Source: Microbulbifer harenosus (GTDB lineage: Bacteria; Pseudomonadota; Gammaproteobacteria; Pseudomonadales; Cellvibrionaceae). Taken from it: a DNA stretch of 64,000 nt. This document shows positions 16,572 through 25,169 of this stretch, piece after piece; the stretch's first letter is position 1, and the number at the start of each line of letters is the position of its first letter. Under the pieces are notes generated by a model. That model was given only the letters and a program-made list of their open reading frames with translations, ran no database searches and was not told where the DNA came from. The stretch is taken from NCBI RefSeq assembly GCF_005771435.1, contig NZ_VANI01000018.1, positions 144,610 to 208,609 of the forward strand, in the 5' to 3' direction. The position numbers were made by a program, and so were the translations under genes.

Positions 16572-17408
16572 ATGGGTGGCACGATAAAAGACTGGCTGAT
16601 CGCACTGCTGGTATTGGCTGCGGTGATGTTTGGCATCTACTGGTTTGTCGTACGGGATACCCCCAAACCCGAAGTGCCCGCCCCCGTCACCGAACCCGCG
16701 CCGGACACCAAGCCCAGCGTCGATCTGGAAGAGCCCTCCGAACCCGTCATTCCGCCGGCGCCAGAACCTTCGCCCCCCAAAGAAGAACCCCGCAAGCTTC
16801 CCGCCCTCAACAGCAGCGACAGCGAAGCACGCAAAGACATCATCAGCCTCTCACCCGACGGTGCGCTGGCGCAATGGATCGTGCCCGATGAAGTGGTGCG
16901 CAAATGGGTAGCCCTGGTGAATACCGCCACCAAGGGCGACCTGATGCCGAAAAACCGCCCATTCAACAATCTGGAAGGCAACATCGCCGTCAAGGAGCTG
17001 GAAACCCGCGCCGACGGCCAGAAAGTCTATGTGCTCTCCCAGGAGAACTTCCAGCGCTACGACCAGCCGGTGCGTCTGTTCGCGATGGTGGATACCGACA
17101 AGGCCGTAAGCCTCTACCAGTTCTGGTACCCGCGCTTGAAACAGGCCTATGGTGAACTGGGCCTCAAGAACAAAAACTTTCACGCCGCGGTGCTCGCCGC
17201 CATCGACCAGGCCCTGAATGCGCCGGAGATCGAAGGCCCGATCAAACTGGTACGCCCCACGGTGTACTACAAGTTTGAAGATGAAAAGCTGGAGAAAATG
17301 CCGGGGCTGCACAAGCTGATGCTCCGCATCGGCCCGGACAATGCGGCGCGGGTGAAAGAGAAGTTGCGCGAGCTCAAAGCCGGCCTGCAGAATCTGCCCA
17401 CAGACTGA
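16572..17408 (+). CDS. DUF3014 family membrane-anchored protein
   Basis: This 278-residue protein has a single transmembrane segment (residues 8-26), a 50-residue Pro/Glu-rich linker, and a globular domain with LPALNSSDSEARK, NNLEGNIAVKE, ENFQRYDQ and VYYKFEDEKLE, which fits DUF3014. The family is widespread in gammaproteobacteria without assigned function. GGGAGGAG lies 9 bases before the ATG at 16572. Its orientation is convergent with the downstream operon. It is probably a periplasmic-facing envelope protein. Confidence 0.82.
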   Translation: MGGTIKDWLIALLVLAAVMFGIYWFVVRDTPKPEVPAPVTEPAPDTKPSVDLEEPSEPVIPPAPEPSPPKEEPRKLPALNSSDSEARKDIISLSPDGALAQWIVPDEVVRKWVALVNTATKGDLMPKNRPFNNLEGNIAVKELETRADGQKVYVLSQENFQRYDQPVRLFAMVDTDKAVSLYQFWYPRLKQAYGELGLKNKNFHAAVLAAIDQALNAPEIEGPIKLVRPTVYYKFEDEKLEKMPGLHKLMLRIGPDNAARVKEKLRELKAGLQNLPTD

Positions 17409-17473
17409 CAGACGGATTTGGCGGAGTCACATATGCCGATGCCACCGGACCATCGGTATATTCCTGCGATGCC

Positions 17474-18184
17474 TCAGAAAAATTCGTATTCGACCAAAAA
17501 ACGCAGTGACTGGTCGGGGCTCTCATCGGTGAGCCCCATGATCAGCCCCACTTCCCAGTGAATCCGGCGCCCCTCCTCCAGGCGCCAGCTGCCCACCGCT
17601 ACCGGACCAACACCAAGCAAATCCTCCGCAGCGTATAGTTCCACGGCAGGTTCAAATCGCTCGGTGTAGCGATAGCGCGCCTGGGCGCGAATTTCGGTTT
17701 CAAATTCGTTCTCCTCGCGGCCCCATTCGTAGATCACCGCGACATTTCCGGTACCCGTCCAACGGCCCCACTCTTTGGCGGCGATGACCATCGCCGATGC
17801 CTCCCACTGGTTTTCCGAATACTCGCGCTCAAGCTCGAACAGCATACCCCAGTCAGCGGCGTATTCGCCCTGCTCGGTCAGTTGCCATTTTGCCTCGAGT
17901 TCCACCGCCTTGAGCTCAAAATCTTCACCCGGATTTTTCTCCCCGATCGCATAGATTTCACCAAACCAGTGCTCGGAAAACCCGTAGCCGACGCTGAAGT
18001 GATGCTGCCAGAAGCCGTTCAATTCCTCCTCGTCGGTATCGCGCGTGCGCACGGCACGCCACTCGATTTCCGTTTCCAACGGCTCGACATAGGGGTCGTA
18101 CACCCGGTCAACCAGTTTGCCGTCGGCCATTGCGGGAAGGCTCGGCAACAGTGCCGCCATCAATAGCAGCCTTCGCACAGTCAT
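17474..18184 (-). CDS. Outer-membrane barrel-like protein at end of iron-linked operon
   Basis: This 236-residue exported protein has a signal peptide (MTVRRLLLMAALLPSLPAMA). Beta-rich repeats follow, with alternating aromatic/acidic strands (HHFSVGYGFSEHWFGEIYA, ARYRYTERFEPAVELYAAE), and it ends in VEYEFF, a typical outer-membrane barrel terminus. I recognise no named family beyond barrel-like proteins. AAGGA lies 9 bases before the ATG at 18184. It follows the FTR1 permease by 13 bases, so it is co-transcribed and may form the outer-membrane part of an iron or metal uptake route. That role is inferred. Confidence 0.7.
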   Translation of the reverse strand: MTVRRLLLMAALLPSLPAMADGKLVDRVYDPYVEPLETEIEWRAVRTRDTDEEELNGFWQHHFSVGYGFSEHWFGEIYAIGEKNPGEDFELKAVELEAKWQLTEQGEYAADWGMLFELEREYSENQWEASAMVIAAKEWGRWTGTGNVAVIYEWGREENEFETEIRAQARYRYTERFEPAVELYAAEDLLGVGPVAVGSWRLEEGRRIHWEVGLIMGLTDESPDQSLRFLVEYEFF

Positions 18185-18197
18185 TCGAATTATCCTT

Positions 18198-18983
18198 TTA
18201 AGGTTGCGAACGCGATTTCGCCCAGGCAAGCAACAGGAGCGCGGTCATCAACAACAATCCGCAGAGATATGCGGCCACTACGTTGCGTGTTGGGGTGGCT
18301 TCGTAACCGAGCAGCGCATAGGAAAGCTGCCCCAGCACCGAGTTTTCCGATAACACCGCTGAGCTGTCCCACAGAGGGGATTGTGCGGGCAGCCAGTCTG
18401 CCTGTTCCAACAGCTGTGTCGCTTGCAGGCACAGCCCCGCGGCTACCAGCGCAAGTAGTGTCAGCGCGACGATCAGACGCCGTTTTCTCGGCAGCCCAAC
18501 CAGCAGGTAATAAAACAGGGCACCGATACTGAAACCGATACCACCGCCGATAAATGCGCCCAGCAGAACGCTTTGCAGGAGATCCGCCTGGTAGCGGAAG
18601 GCCATCAGATACACATACACTTCCGATCCCTCGCGCAGGGTTGCCAGCGTCACCGCCAGCACCATGCTCCACTGCAAAAGCGGCAGATACCGTCGCTCGC
18701 CCCGTCGGTTCAGGATCAGCAGAATTCCCACGAGCAGCAGAAGCCCGTATATGGCGAACTGCATTGTCGCGTTCAGCAACTCCTGCCCCATGCCGTCGAA
18801 GGTGTCTGAGACGGTGCCAATACCGGCGCCATAGACCATGGACCCCAGGATCCCCCCGGCCAGCGCCATGAAAATCCAGCGGGTCTTGAGCTCCAGGTAG
18901 TGGCTCATGGCAAGCAGGATGCTGAGCAGTAGCGCCGCCTCCAGCACTTCGCGCAAGACAAGGATAACGCTGGTCAACAGCAT
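18198..18983 (-). CDS. FTR1/EfeU-family iron permease
   Basis: This 261-residue protein has seven hydrophobic segments and the two REXXE motifs of the FTR1 family: REVLE at residues 11-15 and REGSE at 117-121. They carry ferric iron through the inner membrane. The start at 18983 has GGGGAG 6 bases before it; the upstream in-frame ATG at 19013 lies inside the previous gene. It follows a periplasmic cupredoxin, as in Efe-type systems, where a copper or cupredoxin partner assists iron oxidation or delivery. No EfeB peroxidase is seen. Confidence 0.9.
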   Translation of the reverse strand: MLLTSVILVLREVLEAALLLSILLAMSHYLELKTRWIFMALAGGILGSMVYGAGIGTVSDTFDGMGQELLNATMQFAIYGLLLLVGILLILNRRGERRYLPLLQWSMVLAVTLATLREGSEVYVYLMAFRYQADLLQSVLLGAFIGGGIGFSIGALFYYLLVGLPRKRRLIVALTLLALVAAGLCLQATQLLEQADWLPAQSPLWDSSAVLSENSVLGQLSYALLGYEATPTRNVVAAYLCGLLLMTALLLLAWAKSRSQP

Positions 18984-19002
18984 GTTGTTCTCCCCGGCAC
19001 TA

Positions 19003-19380
19003 TCATTCCACAATCACCTTGCCCTGGGCCGTCTTCGGGTTGAACTCGCCAAAAAACGGGTATTCCCCCGGCGCCAGCGGCCCGATGAAAATGACGGCTT
19101 TCTGCCCGCCCATGATGACCTTCTCGCGATTGAGTTCGTAGCTTTCGAATTCTTCCGGCGTGGTATCGCGGTTGATCACAATCAGCCTGACTTTGGTGTT
19201 GGCGGGCACTTTGAGAACCGACGGATAAAACAGGTGATCGCGGATCTCCAGTTGAAATTCCGGATGGGCTGCCTGTGCGGGCAACGCTGGCACCAACGTC
19301 ACCACCAATGCCACCACCACCGCGACGGCCAGATTGCGAGGGTCGGTTCTTAACAGCCACCTTTTGATTCTGGATTCCAC
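19003..19380 (-). CDS. Periplasmic cupredoxin-domain protein (EfeO/P19-like context)
   Basis: This 125-residue protein starts at GTG 19380, one base after the sensor kinase stop. A signal-anchor (about residues 17-37) is followed by a cupredoxin-like domain with HPEFQLEIRDHLFYPSVL, PANTKVRLIVINRD and the EFESYEL/GPLAPGEYPFFGEF pattern. That matches the EfeO cupredoxin group, and the usual Cys copper ligand is missing. It is likely to bind iron or copper in the periplasm and serve the adjacent FTR1 permease. Confidence 0.83.
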   Translation of the reverse strand: MESRIKRWLLRTDPRNLAVAVVVALVVTLVPALPAQAAHPEFQLEIRDHLFYPSVLKVPANTKVRLIVINRDTTPEEFESYELNREKVIMGGQKAVIFIGPLAPGEYPFFGEFNPKTAQGKVIVE

Positions 19381-19381
19381 G

Positions 19382-20719
19382 CTACTTGCTCACTTGCAGA
19401 GGAAAAATGACCGACACCGCAAGGCCCGGCGACTGCTGGCAACCTAGGGATGAGGTGTCGAGTGAGACCCGCGCCTGGTGTAGTTCAGCAATGTGATGCA
19501 CGATAGAAAGTCCGAGGCCGCACCCGGGTGCACGGCTCTCGTGGCGGTCGCCGCCCACCCGATAGAAACGCTCGAATACGCGCTCGCGCTCTTCCGCCGG
19601 CATCCCCGGGCCCGAGTCCTGAACCCGCAATAACACCACGCCTTCCTGTTGTTTTACATCCACAACAACCCGACCGCCCTCCGGGGTGTATTTGCAGGCG
19701 TTATTGAGCAGGTTCTGCAGCAACAGTACCAGCGCGAACCGATCGCCGCGGATGATCGCGGCATGTCCCTGCAGCTCAATCTCCTGACCGCGTCGGGCAA
19801 AAGCCGGATAGAGCTCAGTAATCACTTCGCGAGCCATACGGTGCAGGTCGATGGGCTCGAAGCGCGCGGGATAGTGCTCCGGCGTCACCCGGAACAGGTT
19901 CAGCATTTGTTCTACCAGATGCGCCATGCGTGAAATGCTTTCCTGCAGCTGGCGCAGGGACTCCGGCGCCGCCGCGTCATTTGCACGCAACAGGTTTGCC
20001 AGATTATCTGCGTGCACCTGGATTGCCGCGATGGGTGTGCGCAGTTCGTGGGCGGCATCCGCAGAAAAGCGTCGCTCCCGTTCAAAAGACGCCTGCAGGC
20101 GTTCGAGCAACGCGTTGGTAGAGCGCACCAGTGGCAGCAGTTCTTCCGGTGGCGCCGCCAGTGTCAGTGGCGTCAGGTCTTCCGCACGTTTGTGCCGCAG
20201 CTCGCTCGCCAGCTGGCGCAAACTGGCGAGCCCGCGACCGATCACCAGCCAGATCAACAATCCCGCCACCGGCAGTCCAAACAGAATCGGCATCACTGAC
20301 TGCAATACCACTTCATCCGCCAGCCGAAAGCGCAGGTCAACCCGTTCGGCCACGCGGATTGAGCGTCCGCCGGCAGCGGAGTGGTTGTATACCCGCCAGC
20401 GGAATCCGGAAAAGTTCTGTTCGCTGAATCCCTCCTGCACATCACCAATGGGCGTTGTCGGCGCGTTGTCAGAACGCATCAACAGTTGCCCATCGGCGGA
20501 CCGCACCTGAAAGGCTTGGAGGTCATTTTCCTCCACAACCAATGGTGCTGTCCGGTCGATGGGCAATGCCGCCAGCAGCAGCGCGGTGCCGGTAATCTGA
20601 CGGTCAAACAGACGCTGCGCCTCTTCCATGCTCGCGCGATACCCGTGCAGCGCGGCAATAAAGTTCACCAGGGTGATGGTGGACAACAGCGCAACCAACA
20701 GGAACAGTCGGATGGACAT
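19382..20719 (-). CDS. Sensor histidine kinase (QseC/PmrB type)
   Basis: This 445-residue kinase has an N-terminal membrane segment, a periplasmic sensor loop (to about residue 140), a second membrane segment, a HAMP-like linker, His224 in AHELRTPIA, the N-box NLLNNACKYTPEGG, DSGPGMP and GCGLGLSIV. It phosphorylates the regulator encoded directly upstream; the stop and start overlap as TGATG at 20719. Given the downstream iron-permease genes and the upstream redox enzymes it may sense metal or envelope signals, which is inference from context. Confidence 0.9.
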   Translation of the reverse strand: MSIRLFLLVALLSTITLVNFIAALHGYRASMEEAQRLFDRQITGTALLLAALPIDRTAPLVVEENDLQAFQVRSADGQLLMRSDNAPTTPIGDVQEGFSEQNFSGFRWRVYNHSAAGGRSIRVAERVDLRFRLADEVVLQSVMPILFGLPVAGLLIWLVIGRGLASLRQLASELRHKRAEDLTPLTLAAPPEELLPLVRSTNALLERLQASFERERRFSADAAHELRTPIAAIQVHADNLANLLRANDAAAPESLRQLQESISRMAHLVEQMLNLFRVTPEHYPARFEPIDLHRMAREVITELYPAFARRGQEIELQGHAAIIRGDRFALVLLLQNLLNNACKYTPEGGRVVVDVKQQEGVVLLRVQDSGPGMPAEERERVFERFYRVGGDRHESRAPGCGLGLSIVHHIAELHQARVSLDTSSLGCQQSPGLAVSVIFPLQVSK

Positions 20720-21381
20720 CAACGGGAGGGCCCCAGCTTATAGCCGACGCCGCGAATGGTCTGGATAAAATCGCTGCTGATTTTTTTGCGCAGGTTATGG
20801 ATGTGCACATCCACAGTGTTACTCGCCACTGACTCGCCCCAGCTGTAGAGTTTGTCCTCGAGCTGTTCACGGCTGAGGATATGACCGGGGCGCTCCGCCA
20901 GGGCGCGCAGCAGGCTGAACTCACGGCGCGAGAGGCGCACCGGTTCGCCTGCGTGGCTGACCGTGTGGGTAGCAAGGTTAATGACGACATCGCCGATAAC
21001 CAGTTCTGCAGAGCCGCCACTGGCGCCGCGACGCTCCAGTGCGCGCAAGCGCGCCAGCAACTCGTCTACCGCAAATGGCTTGGTGAGGTAATCGTCGGCG
21101 CCGGCATCCAGCCCCTGCACTTTGGACGGCAGGTCATCGCGGGCGGTGAGGATCAGGACAGGAGTTTTTATCTGTTTTCCGCGCAGGGTCTTCAGCACGG
21201 CAAGCCCGTCCATATCCGGCAGGCCCAGATCGAGTACCAACAGGTCCGGCTGTGCGGCCACCGCCAGCGAAATACCCTTGCTGCCCGAAGACGTATGATC
21301 AACCGCGTAACCGGCGTGGCGCAATGCGGTGGTAATCCCTTCCGCCAGGGACTGATCATCTTCTATCAACAGTATCCGCAT
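20719..21381 (-). CDS. OmpR/QseB-family response regulator
   Basis: This 220-residue protein has a receiver domain with acidic residues IEDD at 7-10, phosphorylated Asp51 (LVLDLGLPDMDG) and Lys101 (LTKPFAVDEL). A winged-helix DNA-binding domain follows (EPVRLSRREFSLLRALAERP ... NTVDVHIHNLRKKI, then IRGVGYKLG). It is paired with the adjacent kinase and belongs to the ten-gene operon, suggesting it controls the operon or its target genes. Confidence 0.93.
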   Translation of the reverse strand: MRILLIEDDQSLAEGITTALRHAGYAVDHTSSGSKGISLAVAAQPDLLVLDLGLPDMDGLAVLKTLRGKQIKTPVLILTARDDLPSKVQGLDAGADDYLTKPFAVDELLARLRALERRGASGGSAELVIGDVVINLATHTVSHAGEPVRLSRREFSLLRALAERPGHILSREQLEDKLYSWGESVASNTVDVHIHNLRKKISSDFIQTIRGVGYKLGPSR

Positions 21382-21408
21382 AGCTCCCCGCCAGTCGATG
21401 CTCCGTTT

Positions 21409-22089
21409 TTAATGCAACTTTTGCTGGATTTTCACCTGCAGCTGCTTGATCTGGCCGAGGCGCCCTTCGCTCGCCACCGGGCGCTCCAGATCCGCCGGGC
21501 CATGCTCGGCGCGGTCCGCATAGGTCCTCGCCTTGGCGTAGTCCTTCTGCTGGAAAAGATAGTCGGCATAAAAGTAATTCGCATCCATGTCTTCGGCGCC
21601 GTATTCCAGTCCTTTCAGCAGGAAGGTTTCAGCCTTTTTATCATCACCAAAGCCGATGGGCCAGCCGGGCACCTGATAATACAGCGAACCCAGGCTGGTG
21701 TAGGCGGCGCCGTCAAGCACGCTGCCATCGATCTCTATGGCTTTTTCCAGATCGGCTTTTGCCGCCTTCACAATCGGCAGCGCACCGATGCCACCTTTGG
21801 CACCGGCATGGGATGCGCGAATGATACCGCTCCAGGTCCACACGGCAGCGTTATCCGGATAGCGCGCGGTCAATACACTGGCCTGTTCCGCGAGCGCTGC
21901 CAGCTTGTCGGCGCGCTGCTTTTCCGGTGTGCGGTACTGGATTTCAGCCCAGTGGCGCTGTAACTCGTGCACCTCCTGCCCGGCAGTCTGCGCGAGCGCC
22001 GGCACCGCCAGCGCGCCGGCCAGCAAAAACAACACGCTGCGCAGGCAAGCGCTGAGATGCATTCTGATCCCGGTGGACTGAGTCATCAT
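21409..22089 (-). CDS. Secreted TPR-like repeat protein
   Basis: This 226-residue protein has a signal peptide (LFLLAGALAVPALAQ) and helical repeats resembling TPR motifs (YPDNAAVWTWSGIIRASHAG; LGSLYYQVPGW; ANYFYADYLFQQKDYAKART). It overlaps the short-chain dehydrogenase stop by 4 bases. Proteins like this often sit next to two-component genes in marine gammaproteobacteria. Its likely role is a periplasmic scaffold, but no partner is shown by sequence. Confidence 0.75.
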   Translation of the reverse strand: MMTQSTGIRMHLSACLRSVLFLLAGALAVPALAQTAGQEVHELQRHWAEIQYRTPEKQRADKLAALAEQASVLTARYPDNAAVWTWSGIIRASHAGAKGGIGALPIVKAAKADLEKAIEIDGSVLDGAAYTSLGSLYYQVPGWPIGFGDDKKAETFLLKGLEYGAEDMDANYFYADYLFQQKDYAKARTYADRAEHGPADLERPVASEGRLGQIKQLQVKIQQKLH

Positions 22090-22913
22090 GAGGTTTCTCC
22101 GTTTAAATGGTTTTGCTCTGCGAACCGGCGAATTACCGGCATTTTCTTAACCAGCGCACTGTCCACCAGTGACGGCAGCAGCGCATTGACTTTAATAAAC
22201 AGGCGCTCGGGCCAGCCCATAAAACGGCGCGCACTGCGTCCGCCTTCGAGCAACGCCACACACTGCTCGGCTACCTGCTGCGGCGAGTCGGAGCGGTTTC
22301 CAAGCGCGCGATTGAGGCCCACCACTGCATCCGTGTTCAGCGACGTGTCCACCGCGCGCGGCGCGAGATAGTGCACCGTGATCTGGCTGTCGCCGAGCTC
22401 CCGGCGCAGCGCTTCCGTGAAGCTGTGCAGTCCGGATTTGCTTGCACCGTAGATACTGAAGCCCGGGTGGCCGATATGCCCGAAAGCCGAACCGATATTG
22501 ATAAGAGCCGCCTGTCGACTGCGCTGCAGCAACGGCAGCAAGTCGCGGGTGAGTGCCATGGGAACCAGCAGATTGGTTTCCAGTACCGAGCGCATAGCGG
22601 CGTCGTCGATATCCGCGAGCAACGCAAAACGGGCGACACCCGCGTTGTTGATCAATACATCCACGCCATTGGGCAGCGACCGGCAGGTGCGCACCAACTC
22701 CTGACGCTGTTGCGGATCGCGCAGGTCTGCGGACACCACCAAGTGCCGGTGGCTCTCTGGCAGCGACGCGCGCAGTTGGTCCAGCGCCAGTGTATTGCGG
22801 CCCTGCAACAGCAGATGGTGTCCGCGCGCCGCTAGGCTGTGCGCAAGCGCATGGCCGATACCGCCACTGGCACCGGTGAGCAGAACGGTCAGCGCTCCAG
22901 ATTTGCGATCCAT
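22086..22913 (-). CDS. Short-chain dehydrogenase/reductase
   Basis: This 275-residue classical SDR has the cofactor motif TGASGGIGHALA near residue 13, NNAGVARF, the catalytic Ser in LINIGSAFGHIG, and YGASKSGLHSF (Tyr and Lys). The substrate is unknown. Its place after an AMP-ligase and a di-iron oxidase-like protein suggests it reduces or oxidises a fatty-acid-like or amino-acid-derived intermediate. The start is ATG 22913 with GAGG 9 bases before it. Confidence 0.85.
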   Translation of the reverse strand: MDRKSGALTVLLTGASGGIGHALAHSLAARGHHLLLQGRNTLALDQLRASLPESHRHLVVSADLRDPQQRQELVRTCRSLPNGVDVLINNAGVARFALLADIDDAAMRSVLETNLLVPMALTRDLLPLLQRSRQAALINIGSAFGHIGHPGFSIYGASKSGLHSFTEALRRELGDSQITVHYLAPRAVDTSLNTDAVVGLNRALGNRSDSPQQVAEQCVALLEGGRSARRFMGWPERLFIKVNALLPSLVDSALVKKMPVIRRFAEQNHLNGETS

Positions 22914-22914
22914 A

Positions 22915-23586
22915 TCAGGCAACCTCTGGCAGCGCGCAAGTCGCCGCCACTTCGCGGAAAATATTCGCGTACAGGCGATAGATGGCGCGTGCGCTGTGCA
23001 CGATGGCGCGCTGGTCTTGCGAGTTTTCGATCTTGTTCATCAACCCCTGGAAAAATTCCACGTGCCCGACGTCGAGTGCACCGTGGGACGTCAGATAGCT
23101 GAATGCTCTGTTGGGCAGGCCGAGGGATTTCTGGATGGCGCCGGCCGCCATATCGGCGAGCTGGATGCTGGTGCCCTCCAGCACATTCACCATGCCGAAA
23201 AAGCCGAGAGGGTTGCCGCGGGTGATGGTGTCATAGGCGTAGGCCACCATCAGTTCGGTACTGAAATTCGGCTGGCTGTGGCGCACGGCTTCGGCATCGG
23301 CACCACAGGCGGCGATGTCATTCAGAATCCACTCCTGGTGACCGGTTTCCTCTTCGATGTACTCCGCCAGCGCTACCCGCAGCCACTCCTGGCTGTCGGT
23401 CAGGCGGCTGCCGCAGGCCATCATCAGCGGTACCGTGTGTTTGACGTGATGATAGGCCTGGGACAGGAATCCGACATATTCCTCCAACGTAATTTCACCA
23501 CGGGCGCCGCGCTGGATCACAGGCAGACTGAGTAGCTGCTGGCGCTCGGATTCGGTTTCACGCTGTAACTGATCGAAAAAATTCAT
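22915..23586 (-). CDS. Haem-oxygenase-like di-iron (HDO/TenA-like) redox protein
   Basis: This 223-residue all-helical protein carries metal-ligand-like residues: EYIEEETGHQEW (Glu79/80, His83), NVLEGTS (Glu137) and LDVGHVEF (Asp172, His175). The pattern fits the iron-containing HDO superfamily, which includes UndA and CADD-type enzymes that oxidise fatty acids or amino-acid side chains. The start at 23586 overlaps the ligase stop codon. The chemistry here is unknown. Confidence 0.75.
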   Translation of the reverse strand: MNFFDQLQRETESERQQLLSLPVIQRGARGEITLEEYVGFLSQAYHHVKHTVPLMMACGSRLTDSQEWLRVALAEYIEEETGHQEWILNDIAACGADAEAVRHSQPNFSTELMVAYAYDTITRGNPLGFFGMVNVLEGTSIQLADMAAGAIQKSLGLPNRAFSYLTSHGALDVGHVEFFQGLMNKIENSQDQRAIVHSARAIYRLYANIFREVAATCALPEVA

Positions 23587-25169
23587 CAGGCAACTCCTGG
23601 ATTTTGTTCACCGGACCGGCGGTTGTCGGCCGGAGACGGCGCCGGTGTAGAGGGGGAAATTTTTTGCGGCTCGCCAACGTAGAGATCTTCGATTACCCGG
23701 GCATAGCGCTCGGCAATGCAATCGCGACGCGGACGGCCATTGGCGGTGAGCAGGCCATCGGCGAAGGTGAGCGGCTGCGGCAGAACGGCCCAGCGGCGGA
23801 TGCACGCGTAGTCCGGCAACGCGCGGTTGACCGTTCCGATCCAGTCTTCTATCTGCCGTACGTCGGTGCCCGGCCGCGGCAACAGCAGCGCACTGCAGTA
23901 AGGGCGCGCGTCGCCAACCACCACACACTGCAGCACATCCTGCGCGCGCAGCAGCTCGCTCTCGATCCACTCCGGGGAAATATTGCGACCGTAGGAACTG
24001 ATCAGAATATTTTTCTTGCGCCCGGTGATATGTAGGAAGCCATCGCTGTCGCGGGAGCCCAGATCGCCGGTGGCGAGCCAGCCATCGCTGCGCTCGCCAG
24101 GATCTTCTGTCACCCCCAGATAACCGAGATAGTGCGGACCCCGCACCACGATCTCGCCATCCCGCAGCGCGATCTCACAGTGCGGCAGCGCCTTGCCCGC
24201 CGCCCCCTCGCGCACTGCGCCAGGAAGGTTCAACGCGACCACCGAACCGCACTCGGACAGGCCATAGCCCTCGTATACCGGTAAGCCCCGTTTGGTTGCT
24301 TCGCGCAGCAAATCGGCGGCGACCTTGCCGCCACCCACCGCTACAAACCGCAGGGTGGGCGGGGGCTGCCAGCCGAAGTTATCCACCTGCTCCAGCAGTG
24401 ATTTCAGAATCTGCGGCAACAGGATCAGACTGTCCGGCTGGTGTTCGTCAATGCAGGCACACAGCCGCTGCATATCCAGCTGCGAGCTGCCGGAGAAACC
24501 GAGCCGCTCCAAACCGGGCACCAGCAACGTGCCCGCCAGCAGCCAGCAGGTATAGGCGCCGGCCACATTTTCCAGCAGGGTCGCGAGCGGCAGCAGGCAC
24601 ATATGGGTGGCGCATCGCAGCGGTGCGAGACTCACTGCCAGCGCCTCGGCGGTAGCGAACTGGGTCTCGTTGGAAAGGCATACCCCGCGGGGCGTGCCGG
24701 TGGAACCGGAGGTAAACGTGATCTTGGCGGTCTCCGCTGGCAGTGTCGCAGGCTGCACCTGCTTGCAGAGCAGCAGCGTCATGCCGGCCAACGCCTCACC
24801 TTTGCCAAACACCGGGACATCCGCGAAATAACCGGGCATGTCCGTAAGCAGCCCCTGCAGGCCACTGGCACTGATGGTGTGTTGAAGCTGCTGCGCGGAG
24901 AAGAAGCCGGGCAGCGGCACCAGTGTCACCCCGGCCAATTGGCAGGCGAGATCCACCAGCAGCCAGCGAGGTCCGTTGTTGGCAAACAGACCGACCACAT
25001 CCAGATTGCGATTGCGCATCGCTGTGGCAATAGTGGTAACTTCCTGCAGCAACTCGGCGTAGGTAAACCCCTCGCAATCGCCGAGCAGAGCGGCGCGACC
25101 GGGACAGGATTCTGCCGTGGCCTGCAGGCTCTGCAGCAATGAAGAGTGGGTATCGGCAATTCCGCTCAT
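23586..25169 (-). CDS. AMP-dependent acyl ligase
   Basis: This 527-residue ANL-family enzyme shows the phosphate loop ITFTSGSTGTPRG (about 200-212), YEGYGLSECG, ATGDLG and GRKKNILISSYGRNISPEW. The last motif resembles long-chain fatty-acid ligases. At the C-terminus, where most ligases have a catalytic Lys in the A10 motif, the text reads LTANGRPRRD, so Arg may replace it. It adenylates a carboxylic acid, probably an acyl chain. The ATG at 25169 overlaps the upstream gene by 4 bases; the frame is open to 25367, but that part is Arg/Gly-rich read-through. Confidence 0.85.
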   Translation of the reverse strand: MSGIADTHSSLLQSLQATAESCPGRAALLGDCEGFTYAELLQEVTTIATAMRNRNLDVVGLFANNGPRWLLVDLACQLAGVTLVPLPGFFSAQQLQHTISASGLQGLLTDMPGYFADVPVFGKGEALAGMTLLLCKQVQPATLPAETAKITFTSGSTGTPRGVCLSNETQFATAEALAVSLAPLRCATHMCLLPLATLLENVAGAYTCWLLAGTLLVPGLERLGFSGSSQLDMQRLCACIDEHQPDSLILLPQILKSLLEQVDNFGWQPPPTLRFVAVGGGKVAADLLREATKRGLPVYEGYGLSECGSVVALNLPGAVREGAAGKALPHCEIALRDGEIVVRGPHYLGYLGVTEDPGERSDGWLATGDLGSRDSDGFLHITGRKKNILISSYGRNISPEWIESELLRAQDVLQCVVVGDARPYCSALLLPRPGTDVRQIEDWIGTVNRALPDYACIRRWAVLPQPLTFADGLLTANGRPRRDCIAERYARVIEDLYVGEPQKISPSTPAPSPADNRRSGEQNPGVA

